A stretch of DNA of 64,000 nucleotides from Nocardia sputorum (GTDB lineage Bacteria; Actinomycetota; Actinomycetes; Mycobacteriales; Mycobacteriaceae), in assembly GCF_027924405.1 (NCBI RefSeq), contig NZ_AP026978.1, positions 2,976,001-3,040,000 on the forward strand, given 5' to 3'. Below, piece after piece: positions 25,901 through 31,088 of the stretch; within the stretch, counting starts at the first letter, position 1, and each line of letters starts with the position of its first letter. A model generated the notes under the pieces. The model had not been told where the DNA came from and did not search any database. It saw only the letters and a program-made list of their open reading frames with translations. A program made the position numbers and the translations under genes.

Positions 25901-26101
25901 ACCGCCGCTCTCGACGACCCGACCGGCTGTGTGGGCGCGTCGCTGTGGCGTGAGGTCGTCGAGGGCCGCGTGCACAACCACGCCGTGTCCACCACGCATT
26001 GGCGGATGACCACGGCGGCCGGCCTGGCGGAGATAGCCGACGTGCTCACCCGAGCGTGGCGTGCGGGCGAGACGGGCGAGGAGCGGCCGGTCAGCCGGTG
26101 A
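17000..26101 (+). CDS. Three-module non-ribosomal peptide synthetase with thioesterase
   Basis: 3,033 residues in the order A-T-C-A-T-C-A-T-TE. A1 spans about 25-540 (YTSGSTGKPKG at 183), carrier Ser 578. C2 spans about 635-1065 (QHIAADG at 763), A2 about 1100-1600, carrier Ser 1642. C3 spans about 1695-2130 (HHIAADG at 1826), A3 about 2165-2670, carrier Ser 2712, TE about 2770-3020 with nucleophile GWSFGG Ser 2847. Pocket codes read by alignment to GrsA: A1 DFICLGVIFK, A2 DVWDFILVSK, A3 DFWNIGMVHK. Only the last is a known code (Thr). It therefore builds a tripeptide X1-X2-Thr and releases it. There is no C domain before A1, so module 1 initiates with a free amino acid, and there is no epimerase. 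No Shine-Dalgarno is visible before ATG 17000, so the exact start is less certain. The stop overlaps the convergent flavoprotein gene by 11 bp. Confidence 0.93.
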   Translation: MTPTRRSARRTQHSRARNLLFPQLLTAAVDAAFDSTAVRYNPTGDPADQRELSYRELDEASSRWARYLIGFGVGPGDYVAVAITRSIESVLAVWAVAKTGAVYVPVDPSYPADRIAHMIADTGAVVGLTTSAHVGALAPLGVRWIELDAAAHREKVAAEPGHAVCYLDRLRPLTEQHLAYVIYTSGSTGKPKGVAVTHAGLASLVEHEIAARAVRRESRVSHLCTPSFDFSVIEMLLAFSAGATLVVAPPTVFGGVELADLLRRERVTHLCITPGALESLEPAGLGELRAILCGGERVGRELAARWATGDRSFYIVYGPTETTIFATGTEALCAGGATHIGTPVPALGVHVLDARLRMVPTGVIGELYLSGPALAQGYLGRPGATADRFVANPFAAVPGARMYRTGDLVRRTSAGVLEHHGRVDFQVKIRGLRIELGEIDNALTSHPDVDYAATLGTTLPSGGAALVSYVLPRTASTTGGRVRVALDTAELTDFLAKSLPAYMIPAAITVLDNLPLTPVGKLDRAALPEPVLTTRQFRPPATPTEQVVADIFAALLLPPGGAGRVGANDDFFELGGNSLIATRAAARLGAALGVRVPVALLFEASVVAKLAERLHEQARLGHPAPRPMARPERVPLSFAQRRMWFLNRFDPAGASNNIPLAVRLSGQLDMDALRAAIRDLVERHEVLRTSYPEHEGSGSQRVHALSEPGAVPELPVLDVTEAEILERTVATVVEGFDVTAAPPVRLRLLRSSETEHVLVGVVQHIAADGSSMGPLTADLMTAYAARVAGRAPAWKPLPFQYADYTLWQRDMLGAEDDPDSIFGRQLEFWRERLADLPERLDLPADRPRPAVFSGRGAVHEFKIDATVHAALNRLAHRTDATLFMVAHAAYAVLLARLSNTRDITVGAPVARRGEAAVDGLIGMFVNTLALRTDVDPAHSFAELLAQVRGRDIEAFGHADVPFERLVELLDPVRSSAHHPLFQTMLTFQNFAPAILELPALRVSALDFALPLAKFDLELTMVPHEDERTPLGISAAFTYSTDLFDEATVAGFARRLCGILATVADAADRAVGEIDLLDAAERTAILVHWNDTRRPVPAGLVLDGYRRAVARHPDDVAVVFLDRQLTYREFDERVNRLARVLIDHGVGAETLVGLAIRRSLDLVVGMYAILAAGGAYVPLDPEHPAERIAHVLAAARPLCVLTTSADEVPVPDDVTVLHVEALGADRRSGAPIRTEELLRTVRPEHPAYVIFTSGSTGRPKGVMVSHKAIDNQIGWMLARYPMGPGDAYLQKTATTFDVSLWGYLMPLRAGAKLVVAEPDGHRDAGYLASAIAAHGVTVTDFVPSMLTAFAAHAPAESLATLRDLFVIGEALPPETVRAVRAVTGAHVHNLYGPTEAAVSVTYWPAGTGDGMTVPIGQPQWNTQVYVLDSRLQPVAAGVPGELYLAGDQLARGYVRQAASTAGRFVANPFDSGARMYRTGDLAMWRAPGGGRPQRLEYLGRTDFQVKFRGQRIEPGEIETALLAQSSVSQAVAAVVPSPSGDRLVAYVVPQPGQAVDRAELMAGISAVLPPYMIPSALVELPELPLNASGKLDRRALPEPAIEARTFRAARNPVEQAVAQVFAELLGAERVGIDDDFFALGGNSLLATRTVARVNEALGSQVGVRDLFEAPLVSALATRVAAGGAGTTRPPLTRTRRPDRIPLSLAQQRMWLLNRIEPDSPAYNMPFAIRLTGVLDLPALRHAVADVIERHEVLRTRYPVDAEGQPYQEILPADAVLPDGIAVEHRVADVAHMVDGLMSAGFDVTAAAPIRVRLFTSDRDHLLVIVTHHIAADGSSLAPLARDLVTAYTARLGGGAPDRAPLPVQYADFALWQHAAIGLGDNSDSIAAQQLAYWRNQLAGLPGPLELPTDRPRPSAVSSRGASIGHSIPARIHERLSRIARDHNATLFMVVHAALATLIGRLCGATDVVIGTPVAGRGERALDDLVGMFVNTLALRVEVDPSATFRDLVGRTREAALSAFGNGDVPFERVVEEAAPARTGARNPLFPVLLSFQNIEQPTLELPDLTVTAVDNGSTAAKFDLQVVVEPRLGDDGRTEMAVTFTYATELFDESTVRAFARRFERVVSAVAEDPSVRVWDIDVLDEGESCPAVTRSCEAPDVIAPTLPELIGEQARRRPEATAVRSGAATLSFGALQRRANRIARALIAAGAGPETVVAVAVPRTEELPAALLGVLTAGAAYLPIDLTYPAQRLAFVLADAAPVCVLTTTDEQSALPDSGLTAVLLEQTAEYTDDPLTDADRVTPLHPDNLAYVIYTSGSTGVPKGVGVTHRNAVELFTRAQPLFEFGERDVWTLFHSFAFDFSVWELWCALVTGGAVVVVDYETSRSPEQFRQLLIRERVTVLNQTPSAFCQLVDADRDASAAPGELALRYVIFGGEALDLRHLRRWYERHPAHTPRLVNMYGITETTVHVSFLEVGADLADSPLSLIGRALPGLDTHVLDIRLRPAPFGTPGEIYVAGGQLSRGYAGRPGLTATRFVANPFGPPGSRMYRSGDLARWSRFGGDAGLAYTGRGDQQVQLRGFRIELGEIESALVRCPGVRQAVALVRTDAALGDQLVGYVLPEPGARPDPAGLREQVAAYLTGYMVPAAIVVLDAFPLTPNGKLDRRALPAPAFGTREFRAPATPVEATVADAFAAVLGAERFGMDDNFFEHGGNSLLAAKLTLRLSSALGTRIPVMRVFTASTPAELVADLARRASGAVETEAAFDMLLPLRPSGSAAPLFCVHPVSGISWSYAGLAAYLDPERPLYGLQTPVLATDEVMPGSIEEWAHRYVELIRSKQPAGPYHLLGWSFGGVIAHEIAVQLQRRGERVALLAVMDSYMADPPGTPPGDAGQVPVAELMGGLLGEQAGDLGNVAEVDWAALPQRMTEFPEPFASFGSDRVTRILDAAVHSVALRGAYDPPVYRGDVVYFTAALDDPTGCVGASLWREVVEGRVHNHAVSTTHWRMTTAAGLAEIADVLTRAWRAGETGEERPVSR
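17072..18850 (+). other. NRPS-1 loading module (A-T), code DFICLGVIFK
   Basis: Initiating adenylation domain and carrier (GGNSL, Ser 578). The code matches no specificity I can name. Its A4-A5 region resembles those of modules 2, 5 and 6 of the large NRPS (APP.VFGG.. and TP... patterns). Confidence 0.8.
18890..22040 (+). other. NRPS-1 module 2 (C-A-T), code DVWDFILVSK
   Basis: The condensation motif reads QHIAADG, so the first His of HHxxxDG is Gln while the catalytic second His is kept. The adenylation pocket belongs to the serine-like clade (EntF Ser is DVWHFSLVDK) but has Asp at 278, Ile at 301 and Ser at 331, so Ser is not predicted. Confidence 0.8.
22080..26101 (+). other. NRPS-1 module 3 (C-A-T-TE), Thr code DFWNIGMVHK
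   Basis: A standard HHIAADG condensation domain, an adenylation domain with the textbook threonine code, carrier core EHGGNSLLA, and a type I thioesterase with GWSFGG and a conserved Asp in VMDSYM. Confidence 0.88.
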
Positions 26102-27227
26102 ACCAGCGCCGCAGCCTGGCCTCGGCGGCCGCGGCCTTCTCCCGGGCCAGTTCCGCCGACGGCGGGGAGAACGGCGCGGCCGGCGCGGGACCGGAGAGGA
26201 AATCGGCCTCCACCTTGCCGACCAGCCCGTCGCCGAACTCGATATGGCAGGTGCCCCGGCCGCGGTACCGCTCCGACGGGGCCGCTCCGCGCAGCTCGGC
26301 CTCGATACACGCGGCGACGGTGCGGGCGGCGTCCTCGGCGAAGACGCCCGCACGCGGGACCGGAGCATCGGCGCAGTCGCCGAGGGCGTAGACGCCGGGA
26401 TACGGCGTTGCGAGGGTCTGCGGGTCGACGGCGACCCAGCCGTCGGTCCCGCCTTCGGTGAGCCCCGATGCCTCGACGACCGCGGGGACGCGGTGCTTCG
26501 GGATTCCGATGAACAGGTCGTAGGACAGATCGCCGCCGCGGGTGACCGCCACATGACGGCTCGGGTCGAGCGCCTGGACCGGCAGCCCGGGGGAGTAGTC
26601 GATCCCACGCCGGGCCAGCGCTTCGACGATCGCGGCGGAGGTCTCCGGGGACACCGGGATCGGTGACTCCATCGGGCTGGCGAACCGGATCTCGGCGCGG
26701 TCGCGGACCCCACGCCGATCCAGCTGCTCGTGCAGGAGCATCGTGCCTTCATACGGCGCGGGCGGGCATTTGAACGGGACGCCCAGCACCGCGATGAGCA
26801 CCGAACCGCCGTCGAAGCCGGTCAGGCGTTCGCGCAATCGGCGGGCGCCGTCGATGGAGTAGTACTCGTACCCGTCTTCGAGGAATCCGGGGGTGGCGCC
26901 GGGGTCGTAATCGGCGCCGAGTGCGATGACGAGAATGTCCGGGTCGTACACGTCGTGATCGGTGCGGACCCGTCGGGCGCTCGGGTCGATCTCGGTGACC
27001 TCCTCCTGCCGGAATTCGACGCGCGGATGTGCGAAACGGGTGTACGGCACGCGCACGGCCTCCGGCGGCACGTCTCGGAACAGGATGTCCAGCTTGGCGA
27101 AGCCGAAGGTGAAAGAGTCGTTTCGGTCGATGACGACGACACGGAGATCACCGGCGAGCGAACCCGACAGACGGGTGGCCAGCTCCAGTCCTCCGAACCC
27201 CGCACCGAGAATGAGTACGGTTCGCAT
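26091..27227 (-). CDS. SQR/NDH-2-like FAD-dependent oxidoreductase
   Basis: 378 residues of the two-dinucleotide-binding flavoprotein fold. FAD site GAGFGGLELATRL at 8-20, the second motif region GGSVLIAVLGVPFKCPPAPYEGTMLLHEQL, and the FAD-ribityl motif YPGVYALGDCADAPVP near the C-terminus. CPPAPYE is typical of sulfide:quinone oxidoreductases (SQR) and flavocytochrome c sulfide dehydrogenases. The other redox cysteines of true SQR are not clearly present, so sulfide oxidation is only a possibility. The ATG at 27227 places the glycine motif at residue 8. The gene converges on the NRPS with an 11-bp overlap, which implies no part in peptide assembly. Confidence 0.83.
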   Translation of the reverse strand: MRTVLILGAGFGGLELATRLSGSLAGDLRVVVIDRNDSFTFGFAKLDILFRDVPPEAVRVPYTRFAHPRVEFRQEEVTEIDPSARRVRTDHDVYDPDILVIALGADYDPGATPGFLEDGYEYYSIDGARRLRERLTGFDGGSVLIAVLGVPFKCPPAPYEGTMLLHEQLDRRGVRDRAEIRFASPMESPIPVSPETSAAIVEALARRGIDYSPGLPVQALDPSRHVAVTRGGDLSYDLFIGIPKHRVPAVVEASGLTEGGTDGWVAVDPQTLATPYPGVYALGDCADAPVPRAGVFAEDAARTVAACIEAELRGAAPSERYRGRGTCHIEFGDGLVGKVEADFLSGPAPAAPFSPPSAELAREKAAAAEARLRRWFTG

Positions 27228-27563
27228 ACGGTGATTCTTCACCCTGCGGCGCCGACGAGTCGAGCACGTCTTCACCTCCGTCCGCAGGCGTGACGAAGGC
27301 CCCCCGTGCCTGCCGGTGCCGATGCTCGTGCCGCGTGGCCGGAGGGCCCTGCAATCGGTGACCTTCGGCCATCAACTCCGGCGACACTTCGCGCGATGCT
27401 GGAAAGACGAACCGAGGAGTCCCTGTCCCAGCCGCGCGCGCCGGTCGTCGAGGACGCACTGGAACGGCGGGTTCCGACGAACAAGTGATCGAGGTGCCGC
27501 GATGTATCTCGCCGGGCCGTGTGGCCGGAGCGCTGGGCATCGACCACCGGAATGAGCGTGCCC
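27228..27563. other. 336-bp divergent spacer
   Basis: Lies between the flavoprotein and WS/DGAT starts. It contains AGTCCC within GGAGTCCCTGTCCC near 27418, similar to half of a DosR box, but no full 20-bp site. No gene-like frame accepted. Confidence 0.4.
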
Positions 27564-28934
27564 ATGACAGAACTACGGCCCCTCGATTCGGGCTTCATGG
27601 AACTGGAGGACGCTGACCGGCACATCAGCCTCGGGATCGGCGCGGTGGCGATCATCGCCGGCGCTCCGCCGGGCAGGCCCGAGTTCAGCGACATGGTCGC
27701 CAGGAGCGCGGAGCGGAACCCACGCCTGCGCCAGAAGGTGCGGCGCGCGCCGCTGGACCTGGCTACGCCGGTCTGGGAGGACGACTCGGATTTCGATGTC
27801 ACGCACCACATTCGGTGGACCGCGCTGCCCACGCCGGGTGACGACCCCGCATTGTGCGAACTGGTGGCGGCGGAACTGGAGGAGCGGCTCGATCGCGACC
27901 ATCCGCTGTGGCAGTGCGTCGTCGTCGAACATCTCGCGGGAGACCGGTGGGCACTGTTCGTCAAAGCGCATCACAGCTTGGTGGACGGCGTGTCCGGGAT
28001 ATCCGTGTTCCGGAGTTTCTGCGATCCCGTGCCGGGGGAGCCGGATCACCCCAGGTCCGACACGCAGGGCCGCCGCGCCGGGATGCGGTGGCTCGATGCG
28101 GTCCGCGGAGTGACGCGGCTCCCCGTCGTCGCGCCACGGTCGGTGCTCGCGGTGACGCGCGGTCTGGCTCCGGTGGTGTCCGCCGTAGTGTCGCCGGCCG
28201 CCGAGTCCTCGCTCAACGGCCCCATCGGACGGCAACGCCGGTACGCGATGGCACGGGCCGCCCTGTCGGACGTGCACGACATCGGTGCCGCGTTCGGCGT
28301 CACGGTGAACGATGTCGTCCTGGCATCCGTCGCCGGCGCTTATCGCGACCTGCTGGCCGGCCGGAACGAGCGGACAGCTCCGGACAAACTGCGTATCCTC
28401 GTCCCGATCTCCATGCGGTCCGACAAGGCGAAATACCTGATGGACAATCGGGTTACGGCGGTGCTGCCGTTCCTGCCGATCGATATGGCCGATCCGGTGG
28501 AGCGGCTGAACACGATCGGTGAGCGGATGTCCAGGCACAAGTCGGGCGGTGCGGCGCAAGCCGAGAACTCGGTGCTCGCACTGGCCGGCCTGCTGCCGTT
28601 CGCGCCCCTGGCGTGGAGTCTCCGTCTGCTGGCGCGGTTCCCGCAACGAACCGTCGGCGCGCTGGTGACGAACGTGCCCGGCCCGCGTGACCAGCTGACC
28701 ATCCGGGGGCGCACGGTATCGGAGATCCTGCCCGCCGTGCCGATCGCCATGCGAGTGCGCACCGCCGTCGCGGTGCTCAGCTACGCGGACCAGTTGACGT
28801 TCGGCATCACGGGAGATTACGACAGCGCCCCCGATATCGCGGTGCTCGCGGAGGGTATCGAGCGGGATTTCCGGCGGCTACGGGAGCGTGCCGGCCTCCG
28901 GCGACCGTCCCGGCCGGAGGTGAGCGGACCATGA
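27564..28934 (+). CDS. WS/DGAT wax ester synthase / diacylglycerol acyltransferase
   Basis: 456 residues. It begins LRPLDSGFMELEDADRHISLG, the WS/DGAT start, and contains the catalytic HHSLVDG motif at 136-142, PLWQCVVVEHLAG before it and the later conserved NDVVLA, LVPISMR and TNVPGP elements. The enzyme joins acyl-CoA to diacylglycerol or a fatty alcohol, making triacylglycerol or wax esters for storage at the membrane. The ATG at 27564 gives the usual short N-terminus. An in-frame ATG at 27552 is the alternative, and neither has a strong ribosome-binding site. A flavin-type small protein and a USP pseudogene follow on the same strand, reminiscent of the mycobacterial dormancy (DosR) region around tgs1. 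Confidence 0.88.
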   Translation: MTELRPLDSGFMELEDADRHISLGIGAVAIIAGAPPGRPEFSDMVARSAERNPRLRQKVRRAPLDLATPVWEDDSDFDVTHHIRWTALPTPGDDPALCELVAAELEERLDRDHPLWQCVVVEHLAGDRWALFVKAHHSLVDGVSGISVFRSFCDPVPGEPDHPRSDTQGRRAGMRWLDAVRGVTRLPVVAPRSVLAVTRGLAPVVSAVVSPAAESSLNGPIGRQRRYAMARAALSDVHDIGAAFGVTVNDVVLASVAGAYRDLLAGRNERTAPDKLRILVPISMRSDKAKYLMDNRVTAVLPFLPIDMADPVERLNTIGERMSRHKSGGAAQAENSVLALAGLLPFAPLAWSLRLLARFPQRTVGALVTNVPGPRDQLTIRGRTVSEILPAVPIAMRVRTAVAVLSYADQLTFGITGDYDSAPDIAVLAEGIERDFRRLRERAGLRRPSRPEVSGP

Positions 28935-28944
28935 CGATCACTCG

Positions 28945-28989
28945 GCCGGGAGTCCCGGCTCCGCAGGTGGCAGGGACCGATCGGGGACT
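28945..28989. promoter_or_regulatory. Palindrome plus GGGACT half-site, possible DosR-type control
   Basis: GCCGGGAGTCCCGGC (28945-28959) is a perfect 7-1-7 palindrome carrying AGTCCC. A second half-site, TCGGGGACTTT, begins at 28981. The mycobacterial DosR box is TTSGGGACTWWAGTCCCSAA, so these are halves only. They sit 120-165 bp before the PNPOx-fold gene. Confidence 0.3.
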
Positions 28990-29108
28990 TTCTGCTCTGT
29001 CCAGCAGGAGAACTCGGTGATGGTATGGGAAGCCGTGGTATCGAGTGCAGACCGGAAAGCGAGGTCGTCCCCAGTGGATGCGCGCGTGATGTGCCGCGGT
29101 GCGAGATC

Positions 29109-29573
29109 ATGATCGCATCGAACGGCCGTGTCGCGGACAACGGCGTCCCGGCCCGCACGATGGTCGAGATCGACCGCGAGGAGGCGTTGCGTCTGCTGGC
29201 CGGCGTCGCCTACGGCCGCGTCGTCTTCACCCGGGACGCATTGCCCGCGATCCGTCCGGTCAACCATTTCGTGGACGCCGGGCTGGTCATCGTGCGTACC
29301 CGGGTCACCTCGCGGCTCACCGGCACCGTCCGCGCCGATCCCTCCGTCGTCGTCGCCTACGAGGCCGACGACATCGATGCGGTGACCCACGTGGGCTGGT
29401 CGGTCGTGGTGACCGGCCTCGCCCGTACGGTCACCGACCCCGAACGGGTGGAGCGCTATACCCGACTGCTGCGGCCGTGGGCCGATGCGGTCATGGACAC
29501 GGTCATCGCCATCGAACCCACGATCGTGACCGGTGTCCGGCTGCTCGGCGAGCAGGATCAGGCGGCGCGCTGA
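29109..29573 (+). CDS. Pyridoxamine-5'-phosphate-oxidase-fold flavin protein
   Basis: 154 residues from ATG 29109. The core begins [47 protein letters not shown], a split-barrel FMN/F420-binding fold, and continues [29 protein letters not shown]. The phrase AYEADD...GWSVVV is shared with mycobacterial dormancy proteins such as Rv3129. Such proteins are usually not true PNP oxidases. They bind flavin, F420 or heme, or act as small reductases. ATG 29160 is an alternative start directly at the fold. A longer frame from 29025 adds a Cys-rich tail without support. It follows the WS/DGAT gene. Confidence 0.78.
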   Translation: MIASNGRVADNGVPARTMVEIDREEALRLLAGVAYGRVVFTRDALPAIRPVNHFVDAGLVIVRTRVTSRLTGTVRADPSVVVAYEADDIDAVTHVGWSVVVTGLARTVTDPERVERYTRLLRPWADAVMDTVIAIEPTIVTGVRLLGEQDQAAR

Positions 29574-29583
29574 CCCCGGCAGG

Positions 29584-29621
29584 CCCGAAGGATCCGATGG
29601 ACCCCGAAGGATCCCATGGAC
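29584..29621. repeat. 19-bp tandem duplication
   Basis: CCCGAAGGATCCGATGGAC is repeated directly with one change (CCCGAAGGATCCCATGGAC). The second copy contains the ATG of the USP pseudogene, so a recent duplication lies at its 5' end. Confidence 0.85.
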
Positions 29622-29870
29622 ACGGAAAGCATCTCGCGCGTAGCAGATCTGGACTCTCGAATCCTGGCCGCGGTCGACGGCTCGGCCGGCTCGTGTCAGG
29701 TGGACGCCTGAGCGGCAGTCGAAGCCGCGCTGCCTGGCTGTGCGTTGCACATCGTCACTTCGATGGCGATCCGGACCGGCTCCGGGCCCGGGATCTCGCT
29801 GGGCGAGGCCGATCTGGAGTGGTTGCGCAGCGACGGCGAGCGTATCGGTTCAGCGGCGGTAGGTGTGAGA
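29616..29870 (+). pseudogene. Universal stress protein, broken by an in-frame stop
   Basis: One frame reads MDTESISRVADLDSRILAAVDGSAGS, then CQVDA, a TGA at 29709-29711, then AAVEAALPGCALHIVTSMAI, RTGSGPGISLGEADLEWLR and SDGERI. This is the start of an actinobacterial universal stress protein: VDGSxxS, the WAAxEAALxGCPLHIV segment, and GPGxxLGEADLxWLRxDGER. The stop stands exactly where the family has Trp (TGG to TGA). After about 29850 the similarity is lost, so the second half, including the G-2x-G-9x-G-S/T ATP site, is missing. USPs normally sit beside WS/DGAT and PNPOx-fold genes in dormancy regions, which agrees with the neighbours. Confidence 0.75.
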
Positions 29871-31088
29871 TATCGGAGAATCGAGGACTTTCGGGTGCGG
29901 AAAGCGACCGGTGGACCTCTCCGCATCCCCTCGACCGGGAGATTTGTCCCCCCGGTACGCCGCGTGAGCCATCGACCGAATTTGCCGAACCATCGTCCCG
30001 AGAATTCTTTGCGACGCTTCCGGTGCGATCGTTCGCGTGTCCGTTAGACGTGCGAGATCCGCTGCGGAATAACACACTCCATGGTGACTCGAGCATGCTC
30101 GAGGAGGGTCGGCGCCGGTCTCCGGCGAACCGGTTGGCGGGGCGGATCCGTGGTTTGACCGGCCGGACGCCATTCGCCGGGCTCGTCTCGACGGCTGCGC
30201 GCCTTCGGCTGACCGGCGAATCGGGATGATGGCGAGCGCGGAAAGGTGCGCGGCCCGGCGGAATCGTTCTGGATAAGACAACGGCGCCCGACGGGAAAGC
30301 GAGACATACGTGCATGATTCCGCCCGGAAGTGTATACCGGAGAATTCGGATGACACATAAATATGTGTATGCCGGTGGTGTTGCGTCGAAATCTGACTTC
30401 AAGCCGAGCTGAGGCAATTGGTTAGATGCGAGAAGGTTGGACACAATGCAATTGCCAATGTATTGCCCTGTTGTCAATCAATTTCTTCTAGGGGAATAGC
30501 AGATTCGGAGCATCGGCGGTCGAGGTTTGCTTCCTGCTCGCTTCCGCGGCGTTGGCCATCCCGGCTTGATTCCGGCCGCGACCCGGCATGTACGATGCCC
30601 GATCGCGGGTGTCTCCTAGCGGGGCGACCCCTCGGAACCAGGCACTTCGGTGTCGGATACCTGCGCACTGCGGTCGCATCGCCCGGGCTGTGTCACGGCC
30701 CGCATTGCGCGCACCGAGATTCGAAACGCCCGGCTTCCGTGCGGAGCTGGGAGCTTTGATATGACTAGACTGAGCCGAGCTGCTGTCAGATAGCTTGTCC
30801 CGCCAGAGTGTCGATGCTTCACCACAGGTTCAAAAGTTCTGTTTTCAGATTTTGAGACGACTGGAATGCCGACAAACAGGAGGTGTGGGAGTCGCCGTAG
30901 GCAGGCCGATCGGAGGTCGGGCACCGGCGGATCGAGCTACACGCGGAACCTGAACGGAGCGGCGAAGCGCAGGGGTAGCGCCGCTTCCCAGTACACGAAG
31001 TGCATATACAAGCCAGATTTCGGACGCGGAGAGCGGGCGTGCTTCCGTCATGCCTTCGCGCGTCCGGGTATGAATAAGGGGACATGCG
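29871..31088. other. 1.2-kb non-coding region ahead of the seven-module NRPS
   Basis: No accepted gene. Composition is patchily AT-richer than the flanks, notably 30340-30500 and 30750-30860. An inverted repeat GGCAATTG (30413-30420) and CAATTGCC (30449-30456) sits in the AT-rich part. AAGGGG lies 7 bases before the NRPS ATG. The length suggests a large regulatory region or remains of a lost gene. Confidence 0.5.
30413..30456. promoter_or_regulatory. Inverted repeat in the NRPS upstream region
   Basis: GGCAATTG and CAATTGCC, perfect 8-bp arms whose inner CAATTG is itself symmetric, separated by 28 bp. A further near copy TATTGCC follows at about 30461. It could be a regulator site for the NRPS, which starts about 630 bp downstream. 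Confidence 0.35.

Noticed and set aside
28945..28989. A true full DosR box
   Set aside because: Only half-sites are present and they are about 30 bp apart, so the 20-bp palindrome is not met. It is reported only as a possible site.
29025..29108. N-terminal extension of the PNPOx-fold protein
   Set aside because: The added 28 residues are Cys/Arg-rich with no family match. The ATG at 29109 or 29160 fits the fold better.
26091..29573. Genes between the two NRPSs as part of one biosynthetic cluster
   Set aside because: The flavoprotein converges on the small NRPS, and the WS/DGAT and PNPOx genes fit a storage or dormancy unit. Nothing links them to peptide assembly.
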